Assembly (NCBI RefSeq): GCF_021311115.1
Contig: NZ_JAJTNP010000005.1
Coordinates: forward strand, 62,001-126,000
Length of the DNA stretch: 64,000 bases
DNA from: Chryseobacterium gwangjuense
Lineage (GTDB): Bacteria > Bacteroidota > Bacteroidia > Flavobacteriales > Weeksellaceae
Direction of reading: 5' to 3'
Positions within the stretch are counted from its first letter, which is position 1. Each line of letters begins with the position of its first letter. Position numbers and translations under genes: made by a program. The notes beneath the pieces are model-generated. The model was not told the origin of the DNA. It did no database searches and saw only the letters and a list, made by a program, of their open reading frames with translations. Positions 41,722 to 51,099 of the stretch are shown here, one piece after another.

Positions 41722-44247
41722 ATGAAAAAATATGCTTTATTATTTCTCTTATTAATTTATAGCGTATGCTTTTCTCAAGCAGGAAATATAGACGCAACCT
41801 TTAATACAACAGATCTGGGAAATGGTTTGGGCGACGGACCAAATAGTACCGTTTCAAAATCATTAAAACTAGCGGGTGGGAAAATATTACTTATAGGTAA
41901 TTTTACAGCCTATAATGACTCCAATGCCACAAGAATTGTAAAGATCAATACAAATGGAAGCATAGACCCCACTTTTGCAACAGGAACCGGAGCAAACGCC
42001 TATGTATATTCTGCTGCTGAACAGTCAGATGGAAAAATCATAATCGGTGGAAATTTCACGAGTTATAATGGAACAACTGTCAATCGAATTATCAGAATCA
42101 ACACTGACGGGACATTAGATACTACTTTTTCAGGAGTAGGAACAGGACCCAGCAGCAACAGTATAGTTGATAATATATTGATATTGCCTGGTGGAAAGAT
42201 TTTAATTACTGGTACTTTTAGCACTTATAATGGAATAAATGCAGTTAGAATGGCAAGGCTGAATACCGATGGTTCCCTAGATGCCACTTTCACCTGTTAT
42301 CCTGGTGTTGGTAACGCAAGTGCATCCATCGGTAAAATGGAATATGATGCAACTAATCAAAAAATCTACGTTGGAGGAAGCTTTACTTCAATTAACGGTA
42401 CTACGGTTACCAGAATTGCAAGATTGAATAGTGATGGTACTGTAGATACTACATTCAATACAGGTACCGGAACCTCACAAGGTTTTAACAATACTGTTTC
42501 TGAGATCGTTCTGTTGAATTCAGGTAAAATTTTAGTTGGAGGAACTTTTGGAGCATATAATGGAACCTCAACCCTTAAAAATATCTGCAGACTAAATAGC
42601 GACGGAACCCTAGACACCACTTTTAACCATACTAATGCAGCAAATAATTCCGTATATTCCATAAAAGTCATTGGAAATAATCTTTTTGTTGGAGGAAATT
42701 TTGCCACTTACAGTGGGACCACTGTCAACAGATTGGTAAAATTAGATTTAGACGGGACCCTTGACACTACCTACAACGCAGGAAATTCCGGAGCTAATTC
42801 CTCCGTAACTACTATTTTAGACAATTTGGATGGTACCATCTTCATAATAGGTTCATTTAATATCTACAATGATACTAACAAAAATTATTGTGCCCATATT
42901 CTTGCTGATGGTTCATTGGATAATACCTATAATGTAGGAACCGGTGCTGATGGTAATGTAAGCTCAATACTATTTCAACCGGATAACAAAATTATAATTA
43001 GTGGGGACTTTACTAGCTATAACGGGACAATACAACGTAAAATTACAAGACTGAATACCGACGGAACTTTAGATACATCTTTTAATTCTGGTGGAAGTGG
43101 CATGAATGGTACAGTGGCTGCAGTAGCATTACAATCTAACGGTAAAATTGTGGCAGGAGGTACTTTCACAAAATATAATGGAAATACTGTGACCAATCTT
43201 GTAAGAATTAATTCTGACGGTTCTTATGATAATAGTGCCCTTACACTAGGAACAGCTTTTAATAATTCTATAACGGCTGTTGCTGTACAAAGTGACGGGA
43301 AAATTATTGTAGGAGGTAGCTTTACCAGCTACAACGGTACAACTATAAACCGATTGGCAAGATTAAATACTGATGGAACTTTAGATGCTACTTTTGCTAT
43401 TGGAACAGGTGCCAACACAGGATCAATATCTGCGATTCTGATTCAAAATGATGGTAAGATTATAGTAACAGGACTTTTCACAACATTCAATGGAACAACG
43501 GCAAGAATTGTAAGGCTGAACACGGGCGGAGATATAGATACTTCTTTTAACCCTGGAACAGGACCCAATCTACCACTTTATACTGCTATTCTTCAACAGG
43601 ATGGTAAAATTCTTGTTGGGGGAAACTTTTCAACGTTCAACGGGGTTTCACAAGCAAGAGTTGCAAGATTAAATGCTAATGGAAATCTAGATACCACTTT
43701 CATTCCCGGAACAAGTATTGATGCTTCTGTACAAACACTCGCTGTACAACCGGATAATAAAGTGATCATTGGAGGATTGTTTACCAAATACGGAACCACC
43801 CTTTCCAACAAAATCATGAGATTAAATGCAGATGGTACTCTTGATACAAGTTTTGATGTAGGAGGCGGAGCAAATAATACAATTAATAAGCTGGTTTTGG
43901 ATCAAAACAACAATGTATTGATAGGCGGTTTATTTACCAATTATAAAAATGGCGGAAAAAACAGAATTGCAAGAATCCTGAATGTTACAACTTCTTTAGC
44001 AACTACCCAGGTTAAAAATAATACTAAGGATGTTAGTGTGTATCCAAACCCTTTTACCACTGACATCCATATTGATACTCAGGAAAAGTTAAGTAATGTG
44101 TCTGTTTTTGATATGTCCGGAAAATTGGTACATACTTCCAATCAAAAAGATTTAAATCTCTCCCATCTTCTAAAAGGAACATATCTGATAAAAGCAACGA
44201 CAGTTGGAAATAAAGTAATAATAGTAAGAAAGATTATAAAAAAGTAA
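41722..44247 (+). CDS. T9SS-secreted delta-60 repeat protein
   Basis: 841 residues. A signal peptide (ending SVCFSQA) is followed by about 14 repeats of roughly 50-55 residues carrying the delta-60 pattern DGKIIIGGNFTSYNG ... RLNTDGTLDTTF. The repeats differ only slightly at the key positions and form a beta-propeller- or solenoid-like array. The C-terminus is a T9SS type A sorting domain (VSVYPNPFTTDIHID ... VRKIIKK). Delta-60 proteins are large surface proteins, often adhesin-like or of unknown role. It is the second of three T9SS proteins in tandem, probably separately transcribed. Confidence 0.85.
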   Translation: MKKYALLFLLLIYSVCFSQAGNIDATFNTTDLGNGLGDGPNSTVSKSLKLAGGKILLIGNFTAYNDSNATRIVKINTNGSIDPTFATGTGANAYVYSAAEQSDGKIIIGGNFTSYNGTTVNRIIRINTDGTLDTTFSGVGTGPSSNSIVDNILILPGGKILITGTFSTYNGINAVRMARLNTDGSLDATFTCYPGVGNASASIGKMEYDATNQKIYVGGSFTSINGTTVTRIARLNSDGTVDTTFNTGTGTSQGFNNTVSEIVLLNSGKILVGGTFGAYNGTSTLKNICRLNSDGTLDTTFNHTNAANNSVYSIKVIGNNLFVGGNFATYSGTTVNRLVKLDLDGTLDTTYNAGNSGANSSVTTILDNLDGTIFIIGSFNIYNDTNKNYCAHILADGSLDNTYNVGTGADGNVSSILFQPDNKIIISGDFTSYNGTIQRKITRLNTDGTLDTSFNSGGSGMNGTVAAVALQSNGKIVAGGTFTKYNGNTVTNLVRINSDGSYDNSALTLGTAFNNSITAVAVQSDGKIIVGGSFTSYNGTTINRLARLNTDGTLDATFAIGTGANTGSISAILIQNDGKIIVTGLFTTFNGTTARIVRLNTGGDIDTSFNPGTGPNLPLYTAILQQDGKILVGGNFSTFNGVSQARVARLNANGNLDTTFIPGTSIDASVQTLAVQPDNKVIIGGLFTKYGTTLSNKIMRLNADGTLDTSFDVGGGANNTINKLVLDQNNNVLIGGLFTNYKNGGKNRIARILNVTTSLATTQVKNNTKDVSVYPNPFTTDIHIDTQEKLSNVSVFDMSGKLVHTSNQKDLNLSHLLKGTYLIKATTVGNKVIIVRKIIKK

Positions 44248-44336
44248 AGAACCTAAAATTGAAGGGATTAACGGTTTTTATCTATTGATTCTTATTATGT
44301 ACAGAGAAGTGGTTGAAATTTTCATTTGAGAAAAGA

Positions 44337-44391
44337 AAGGGTTGAAATCGAATGTGTTTTTCAAAAAAAAGCACATTCGATTTCAACCCTT
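44337..44391. repeat. Perfect 20-base inverted repeat between T9SS genes
   Basis: The arm AAGGGTTGAAATCGAATGTG (44337-44356) pairs with its exact inverse at 44372-44391 around a 15-base A/T loop. No T run follows. It could be a bidirectional terminator, an mRNA-protecting hairpin or an element end. Confidence 0.7.
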
Positions 44392-44475
44392 CATATATAT
44401 GCACAAAGTAATTGACAAAATGTCAATAATAAGAAAATTAAAATGAATTCATCAATATTAAATTAATCAAAAATT

Positions 44476-47400
44476 ATGAATATACTTTTACAATGTAAAG
44501 TCAAAAGGTTTTTGAAGGCTTTGTTTGTAATGTTCTGTATGGTTTTTGGATTGTCTGCACAGGCGCAGACTGTTACAATCGGTACAGGAACAACGACACA
44601 ACGATATCCTTTGGGATCTAATTATGGCTATGAAATGTCCGCCTCACTTTATAAGGCTTCGGAACTAAATATGCCGGCCGGAGGGAATGTTCTCTCAGTA
44701 GCTTGGTATTCTACGGTTGCAATGAATTTCAACCTTCCCATAAAGATTTATTTAAAATCAGTTCCAGCTGCAACAACGGCATTCGTTGCACAGCAATGGA
44801 CTTCTGTCAAGTCCGGATCAGTATTGGTGTATGATGGGACGGTAAGTAACTTACCTATTGGATGGAATACTATCACGCTACAAAATCAGTATTATTATAA
44901 TGGTACTGATAATTTAGAGGTTCTTGTAGAAACAAATTTTGGTGGAACCGGCGGAACAACAAGCAGTACAGGAAGTGGAATAAGATACAGTACGGCTACT
45001 TCCGGGCATATGTATTATTATGCGAATAATGTTCAGCAAGGTACCAATGGGTATGTTTCTTCCAGCCGGCCAAATATTCAATTAACTTTTGGAGCAATAC
45101 CGGCATGTATTCCTCCGGCAGGATCAGGGTTAACACTATCATCGTTAACGACAACAAGTGCGGGAATTAGTTGGATAGCTCCTTCTCCCGTTCCTGCTGC
45201 AGGGTATGAGGTATACTATACTCCATCTACAGCAATCCCAACTCAAGCAACTACACCTTCAATGGCGGTGGCCACCGGAACTACAGCTACATTGCCTCTG
45301 ACTCCCGGCACAAAATATTATGCATGGGTGAGATCAAAATGTAGTTCTTCAAGCCAGAGTACCTGGGTTGGACCATTAGAAATTTACACGGGTTATTGTG
45401 TGCCTTCTGCAGGTACCAGTTCTTCATTATACTATGTATCGAAAATTGCCACAACCGGAGCCTGGACTAACCTGAATTACACAGCATCGTCATATGCACC
45501 CTATATAGATAATTCTTCTGATACATTTACTGCTTCACCGGGAAATACAATTAATGTAACTTTAAAGGGGGCGGGTACCTATTATTACTATTATTATGTA
45601 TGGGTAGACTGGAACAACGATTTGGATTTTAATGATCCGGGAGAAACTATTCTGGCAACGACTACTACTGTTAATACAGGAAGCTCAGCGGTTATTAATG
45701 TGCCTCCGGCACAACCATACGGAAATTATAGGGTGAGATTTGCCACATCAAGTGTCGGACAAATTACCTCTTGTGGGGCAGCACCTTCCGGTAATTATAT
45801 AGACTATAACCTGGCAGTTGGAGCTCCCCCTACATGTTTACCACCTACAGCTTTAACTTTGAATGCTGCTTCATTATCTTCGGCTACTATTGGATGGACG
45901 GCTCCTGCTTCTGCCCCTGCCGGAGGATATGAAATTTATTATAATACAACTAATATTACTCCTACGATCGCAACAGCACCTCAAATTACGGGGGTAACCG
46001 GTACATCGGCTACGATTCCGGGGTTAACGGCTAACACAACCTACTATATCTGGGTACGATCAAGATGTAGCTCCGCTGATGCGAGTCCATGGTCTGCACC
46101 AATTACGGTATATACTGGATATTGTATACCATCACCACCAACGAGTACTATTACAACTTATTATTTGAAGACTGTTACCACAACGGGAGGTTGGACGAAT
46201 TTGAATTATACAACTCCTGCTTATAGTCCGTATGTTATTTCAAACTCTACTTTTAGGAGCTCCCCGGGATTCGCCGTTAATATGAATTTGAGTATGAGTA
46301 CTTCTACAGGACTTTTTTTTGTGTGGATAGACTGGAATAATGATATGGATTTTAATGATCCGGGAGAAACTATTCTGACAACAACTGTTATTAATGCAAC
46401 AGGAGTCGCCACTATTAATATTCCTGCAGGGCAGGCTTTTGGAGATTACAGGGTAAGATGTGCTACCTCTTGGAGTGGGCAGATTACATCTTGTACATCC
46501 GGAAGCTATGGAACCTATGCAGATTTTACCCTGGTTGTGGATTCCCCTCCTACCTGTCTGCCACCTACGGCTATCACCGTAACAGGAGTAACCGGAAACG
46601 GAGCTACCATAGGTTGGGCTGCTCAAACTCCTGTACCAGCTAATGGTTATGCCTATTATGTCTCTACATCGTCTACACCACCTGCTTTTGGAGCAGCACC
46701 GACAGGGACTTCAATGACTAATTCGGCAAATTTGGCACCTACTTTACTTCCTAGTACGACTTATTATTGGTGGGTAAGAGCTGTTTGCTCTTCTTCTGAC
46801 AACAGCTATTGGGCACAAGGACCAAGTTTTATGACCACACAGATTCCCGCGACACTTCCATACCTTCAAAACTTTGAAGGCAATAACGACTTTGGCTTCC
46901 TGAATGGAACACAGACAAATAAATGGTTCTATGGTTCAGCAGCTGGAAATACCGGTAAATCCATTTATATTTCGAATGATAGTGGAGTAAGCAACGCTTA
47001 TACAATTACTTCTACAAGTATCGTACAGGCATACAGGGATATTATGATCCCTCCGGGAGCCTCACTTGCTACCTTGTCTTTCGATTGGAGAACAATGGGA
47101 GAAGGAACTTCTATTCTTTACGATTATTTAAGAGTATGGTTAGTTTCGGCAACATTTATGCCTACACCGGGAACGAAGATTACAGCATTAGCTTCAGCCC
47201 CGGGAGCGCCTGGCAGAATACAGATTGGCGATTTTAATCAAAATGGCACTTGGCAATCTTATTCCAATGCTACTTTAAATCTCAGCAGCTTTGCAGGTAC
47301 TGTAATGCGTTTGGTATTTGAATGGAGCAATAACAGTACCGGAGGTGTCCAGCCACCGGCTGCGGTCGATAATATTGTCTTGCGAATCTGTAGTACAGAA

Positions 47401-48960
47401 ACTCCAACTGTAGCGGTTTCCGGTATTACTGATAATTCCGCTACCCTAACCTGGCCACAGGATATTGCAGGAGCATCTTACAAGCTAAGATATAGACCAA
47501 AAGGAACTACGCAATGGTTACCTGTTGCAGGTCCTATAGATGTGGCAGCGGTATCTGGACCTACTCAGACTTTTCTACTTCAGGGTCCTACTTATACGTT
47601 ATTACCCAATACGTTATATGAAGCAGAAGTAGCGGCAGTTTGTAATACAGTAAATATCGGAGTATATTCTCACAATGAGTTTACAACCTTATGTGATCCA
47701 ACTCCACCAAATGTAAACTTTACAAATATTACCGCTACTTCAGCAGTAGTTAACTGGTCACCATTGGTAGGAAATGCTACCTATGAAATGCAGTGGAGAA
47801 AAGTAGGTGATCCAGTCTGGATTGGTCCCATCTCTTTACCCACATCACCAGCAGCCTATACGCTTCCATCCCCTGGATATACTTTAACTCCTTATACCCA
47901 GTATATAGTTCAGATCAGAAGCAAGTGTATAGGCTCAGCTACCCCAAATCCGTGGTCCAGCCCTTTCTTATTTACCACAGAAAGAACATGTGATACCCCG
48001 CCACCGGGATTAACGATTCTGGAACTTTATCCGAACAGTGCTAAAATCCAGTGGGAGCCACTCCCAGGAGCCACCTATGTATTGAGATACAGAAAAGTAG
48101 GTATTCCAAGCTGGACAAATGTTTCCGTATCGACCAATATCTTTACCTTGACCGGGTTATCAGAATTGACAAAATACGAAATAGAGGTGGCAAATATCTG
48201 TAGTGGGACGCCGGGTAGCTTTACTTTGCCATACTACTTTACTACCCCTACAGTAGTGTATTGTCGTATGGGTGCCATTAACACCTCCAATGAGTATGTT
48301 TCAAAAGTAACGGTTACCCCTAACGGAAAACCACAAATGCTAAATGTATCTCCAGCTTCTAACTATACCGATTATACCATGACTCCAGCGACTTATATCG
48401 AGTTGGTTCAGGGATCTGTAAATAATCAGATCACAATAGATAAATCCATCACCTCAGCTGCAGGGGTGGTAGCCTGGATTGACTTTAACAGAAACGGAAA
48501 ATTTGACATCAATGAAAGAATCTTGGTTTCGGGTCCTAATAGTGACACCACAGCGAGTGCAACCTTCAATGTACCCTCCGATGCTTTCGTAAGCAATATA
48601 GACTATATGTATGTAGTGATGAGAGTAGCATTAATGAAAGGAGCCCTTCCGGTGAATTGTACGAACTTTGACAGCGGTGAGGTAGAAGATTACACCGTAA
48701 GAATTTCTAAGCAACCTATTGTTAATGTCTTAAATCAAAATGATATCCTTATTTATCCCAACCCGGTCTCTACTGTGTTGAATGTTAAGAATATCAGCGA
48801 AAAAGCAAATTACAAGCTTTACAATGCTGCTGGGCAATTGGTGTCTTCCGGAATCATATTAAACAACAAGATCGATGTTCACATGCTGATCAATGGTGTC
48901 TATGTGATCAATATTCAGGATGGTTCAACCTCTGTTCATAAAAAGTTTATCAAGGAATAA
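44476..48960 (+). CDS. Large T9SS-secreted FN3 and GEVED repeat protein
   Basis: 1494 residues with a signal peptide (ending GLSAQAQ). A first unrecognised domain (about residues 27-215) is followed by alternating fibronectin type III units (PPTALTLNAASLSSATIGW-type) and GEVED units, seen as VWVDWNNDLDFNDPGE and VWIDWNNDMDFNDPGE. A MAM-like beta segment (about residues 800-980) follows, then three more FN3 units and a third GEVED near residue 1335. The T9SS sorting domain starts ILIYPNPVSTVLN near residue 1422. Such proteins are surface adhesins or enzyme accessories; none of the domains is catalytic. The first two GEVED copies are very close at DNA level (45600 and 46320 regions), pointing to recent duplication. 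Confidence 0.87.
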   Translation: MNILLQCKVKRFLKALFVMFCMVFGLSAQAQTVTIGTGTTTQRYPLGSNYGYEMSASLYKASELNMPAGGNVLSVAWYSTVAMNFNLPIKIYLKSVPAATTAFVAQQWTSVKSGSVLVYDGTVSNLPIGWNTITLQNQYYYNGTDNLEVLVETNFGGTGGTTSSTGSGIRYSTATSGHMYYYANNVQQGTNGYVSSSRPNIQLTFGAIPACIPPAGSGLTLSSLTTTSAGISWIAPSPVPAAGYEVYYTPSTAIPTQATTPSMAVATGTTATLPLTPGTKYYAWVRSKCSSSSQSTWVGPLEIYTGYCVPSAGTSSSLYYVSKIATTGAWTNLNYTASSYAPYIDNSSDTFTASPGNTINVTLKGAGTYYYYYYVWVDWNNDLDFNDPGETILATTTTVNTGSSAVINVPPAQPYGNYRVRFATSSVGQITSCGAAPSGNYIDYNLAVGAPPTCLPPTALTLNAASLSSATIGWTAPASAPAGGYEIYYNTTNITPTIATAPQITGVTGTSATIPGLTANTTYYIWVRSRCSSADASPWSAPITVYTGYCIPSPPTSTITTYYLKTVTTTGGWTNLNYTTPAYSPYVISNSTFRSSPGFAVNMNLSMSTSTGLFFVWIDWNNDMDFNDPGETILTTTVINATGVATINIPAGQAFGDYRVRCATSWSGQITSCTSGSYGTYADFTLVVDSPPTCLPPTAITVTGVTGNGATIGWAAQTPVPANGYAYYVSTSSTPPAFGAAPTGTSMTNSANLAPTLLPSTTYYWWVRAVCSSSDNSYWAQGPSFMTTQIPATLPYLQNFEGNNDFGFLNGTQTNKWFYGSAAGNTGKSIYISNDSGVSNAYTITSTSIVQAYRDIMIPPGASLATLSFDWRTMGEGTSILYDYLRVWLVSATFMPTPGTKITALASAPGAPGRIQIGDFNQNGTWQSYSNATLNLSSFAGTVMRLVFEWSNNSTGGVQPPAAVDNIVLRICSTETPTVAVSGITDNSATLTWPQDIAGASYKLRYRPKGTTQWLPVAGPIDVAAVSGPTQTFLLQGPTYTLLPNTLYEAEVAAVCNTVNIGVYSHNEFTTLCDPTPPNVNFTNITATSAVVNWSPLVGNATYEMQWRKVGDPVWIGPISLPTSPAAYTLPSPGYTLTPYTQYIVQIRSKCIGSATPNPWSSPFLFTTERTCDTPPPGLTILELYPNSAKIQWEPLPGATYVLRYRKVGIPSWTNVSVSTNIFTLTGLSELTKYEIEVANICSGTPGSFTLPYYFTTPTVVYCRMGAINTSNEYVSKVTVTPNGKPQMLNVSPASNYTDYTMTPATYIELVQGSVNNQITIDKSITSAAGVVAWIDFNRNGKFDINERILVSGPNSDTTASATFNVPSDAFVSNIDYMYVVMRVALMKGALPVNCTNFDSGEVEDYTVRISKQPIVNVLNQNDILIYPNPVSTVLNVKNISEKANYKLYNAAGQLVSSGIILNNKIDVHMLINGVYVINIQDGSTSVHKKFIKE

Positions 48961-49414
48961 GTGCAAGATAATTATTATAATTGGTTTAGTTTTAAATAGA
49001 ATTAGGCTGTCTCACTTTTGAGACAGCCTTTTTTGTGAGCAAAAAAGGAAAGCCAAAGTCTACTAACCATAAAAACGATTTTCAAAAACTTAATAATATA
49101 TAAAGTAAATAACATCGATGTTTCAAAATTACTCCAGAAACTTTTTGTGAAGTGAAAAAAATATTTGATAATAACCAAACCGTCACAATAGAAAATGAAG
49201 CGCATAAAAAAAATCACTTTAGAGAAGAAAAATGTTCTGCTATATTTAAAGTAACTTTAGTGTGTCAATTATACTTTCCAATAAAAAAGGGTGCTATGCT
49301 CCAGCTTAATTACAACCTTAGAAACGTAAAAATCAAACAAGTCACATTAAATCAATATGTTATAAAAATAACGCTTAAAAACATAACTAGTTATTTATCA
49401 GAAATTTACAAATT
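48961..49414. other. 454-base spacer between convergent genes
   Basis: Starts with a terminator at 49003-49034 (AGGCTGTCTC pairs with GAGACAGCCT, then a T run). Beyond that the DNA is AT-rich; a plus-strand open frame from 49152 runs antisense into mnmE and has no homology-like character, so it is not called. The stretch GATTTTCAAAAACTT here also occurs near 41230. Confidence 0.55.
49003..49034 (+). terminator. Rho-independent terminator of the FN3/GEVED gene
   Basis: AGGCTGTCTC (49003-49012) pairs perfectly with GAGACAGCCT (49020-49029), followed by six T. Confidence 0.9.
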
Positions 49415-50800
49415 TTACTTACCGATACAAAACTTCGAGAAAATATTCCCCAACACCTCATCATTAGTTACTTCACCTGAGATTTCGCCAAGATGTTCCA
49501 ATGCGTTTCTCAGTTCATACGCCAATAATTCCGTTGAAATCTGGAAAGAAATTGCTTCTTTTACTTTATGTACAGCATCTAAGGATTTTTGTAAAGCTTC
49601 GAAGTGACGCTGGTTGGTAATCACAACATTATTTTCAGATGCTTTTAATTGCTCTACGTAGGAAGACAACTCATTTTTAAGATCCTGAATATTCTGGTTT
49701 TCTACCGCAGAAATGGTAATAAAATCGAAATCGTGAGAGATTTTGTTTCTGAAAAGATCTTCTGCCTTTTCGTAAGCTGACGGAGAAACCTCATCAATTT
49801 TTGTAGCACAGATAATCAGTTTTAAATCTTCTCTCAACAAAGATTCTATCATTTCGATATCTTCAGAAAAATCTTCAGTTCCTGCATCTGCCAAGTACAC
49901 AAGAATATTGGCGTTTTCTACTTTCTCTTTGGCTTTCTTTACTCCAATCGCTTCAATTTCATCCATTGTTTCACGAAGTCCGGCTGTGTCGATCAATCGG
50001 AATGCATGACCTTTAATATGTAAAACTTCTTCAATGGTATCTCTGGTTGTTCCTGCAATATTACTTACAATCGCTCTTTCTTCTTTCAATAACGCATTCA
50101 GCAATGTGGATTTTCCGGCATTCGGTTTTCCGATGATGGCTACGGCTGTTCCGTTTTTGATAGCATTTCCGTATTGGAAACTTTCAATCAATGAATTTAA
50201 TTTCAGTTCAATTTTATTCAACAGCTGTACCAACGCTGATCGGTCGGCAAACTCCACATCTTCCTCTGCAAAATCAAGCTCTAGTTCAATTAACGAAACA
50301 AAATTCAGCAAATCTGTTCTTAAAAAAGAGATTTCATTGGTGATTCCTCCCTTCAGCTGATTAATGGCTACTTTTCTGGAAGCTTCATTCTCAGAAGCGA
50401 TGACATCTGCAATCGCTTCAGCCTGAGAAAGGTCAATTCTCCCATTAATAAAAGCACGAAGGGTAAATTCTCCCGCTTTGGCCATTCTCGCCCCGTTCTT
50501 AATCAAGGTTTCAAGAATACGTTTTCCAATGTGCGGTGAACCGTGAAAAGCTATTTCTACAGAATTTTCCGTCGTAAAACTTTTCGGAGCCAGAAAAATC
50601 GAAAGCATCACTTCATCGATCGCCTCTTCCCCATCTACAAAATAGCCGTAATGAATGGTATGAGATTTTTGCTTCTCTAACCTTTTTGCAGGAAAAGATT
50701 TTTGAACGACGGATAAAGCATCGTTCCCCGAAACTCTGATAATGCCTAAAGCTCCTACTCCATTGGCTGTAGCCAACGCACAAATGGTATCGTTATTCAT
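49415..50800 (-). CDS. mnmE: tRNA modification GTPase MnmE
   Basis: 461 residues, standard. The N-terminal formyl-THF-binding domain begins TICALATANGVGALGIIRVSG. The G domain has GKPNAGKSTLLNALL (G1), DTAGLRET (G3) and CATKID (G4). The C-terminal FCIGK keeps Cys458 and marks the family. With MnmG it makes the 5-carboxymethylaminomethyl group of wobble uridines. The gene stands alone here. The promoter element is only about 5 bases before the start codon, so the message would be nearly leaderless. Confidence 0.95.
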   Translation of the reverse strand: MNNDTICALATANGVGALGIIRVSGNDALSVVQKSFPAKRLEKQKSHTIHYGYFVDGEEAIDEVMLSIFLAPKSFTTENSVEIAFHGSPHIGKRILETLIKNGARMAKAGEFTLRAFINGRIDLSQAEAIADVIASENEASRKVAINQLKGGITNEISFLRTDLLNFVSLIELELDFAEEDVEFADRSALVQLLNKIELKLNSLIESFQYGNAIKNGTAVAIIGKPNAGKSTLLNALLKEERAIVSNIAGTTRDTIEEVLHIKGHAFRLIDTAGLRETMDEIEAIGVKKAKEKVENANILVYLADAGTEDFSEDIEMIESLLREDLKLIICATKIDEVSPSAYEKAEDLFRNKISHDFDFITISAVENQNIQDLKNELSSYVEQLKASENNVVITNQRHFEALQKSLDAVHKVKEAISFQISTELLAYELRNALEHLGEISGEVTNDEVLGNIFSKFCIGK

Positions 50801-50804
50801 GCTG

Positions 50805-50812
50805 CAAATTTA
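50805..50812 (-). promoter_or_regulatory. -7 promoter element (TAAATTTG) of mnmE
   Basis: Exact TAnnTTTG on the minus strand, ending 4 bases before the ATG (50800). A TTG suitable for -33 is 17 bases further upstream. Predicted start of transcription is at or next to the start codon. Confidence 0.65.
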
Positions 50813-51050
50813 CGTTTTTTAATTGCAAACAACTATACCGTTTATCTATTGTCGTGATTTTCTGCTCTGTTTAAAAATATCAGGGATGAGCTTTCTCAAA
50901 CATAAAAATCACCCCGAAACGAGATGATTTTACTGCTTTTGAATTTACTAATGTATATGAAAGGTGTGATTTGTGCTTTTTTGTTACACAAAGATAATAT
51001 TTTTTTTCACAAATTGGAGAAAAAAGTAAAATAATTTTAAATTAAATAAA

Positions 51051-51080
51051 AAAGCCCTGTAATGTAACTTACAGAGCTTT
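51051..51080 (-). terminator. Terminator of the aminopeptidase gene
   Basis: AAAGCCCTGTAA (51051-51062) pairs with TTACAGAGCTTT (51069-51080) with one G-U wobble in the minus-strand RNA, followed by U run in the minus direction. Confidence 0.75.
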
Positions 51081-51099
51081 TATACTTTATTTTATCTCA

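Larger units (their letters stand above)
50801..51099. other. 299-base spacer between mnmE and the aminopeptidase gene
   Basis: Holds the mnmE promoter near 50805-50812 and the terminator of the aminopeptidase gene (51051-51080). Nothing else recognised. Confidence 0.6.

Noticed and set aside
49152..49607. 151-codon plus-strand frame
   Set aside because: It runs antisense into mnmE for its last ~190 bases and shows no protein-like pattern elsewhere.
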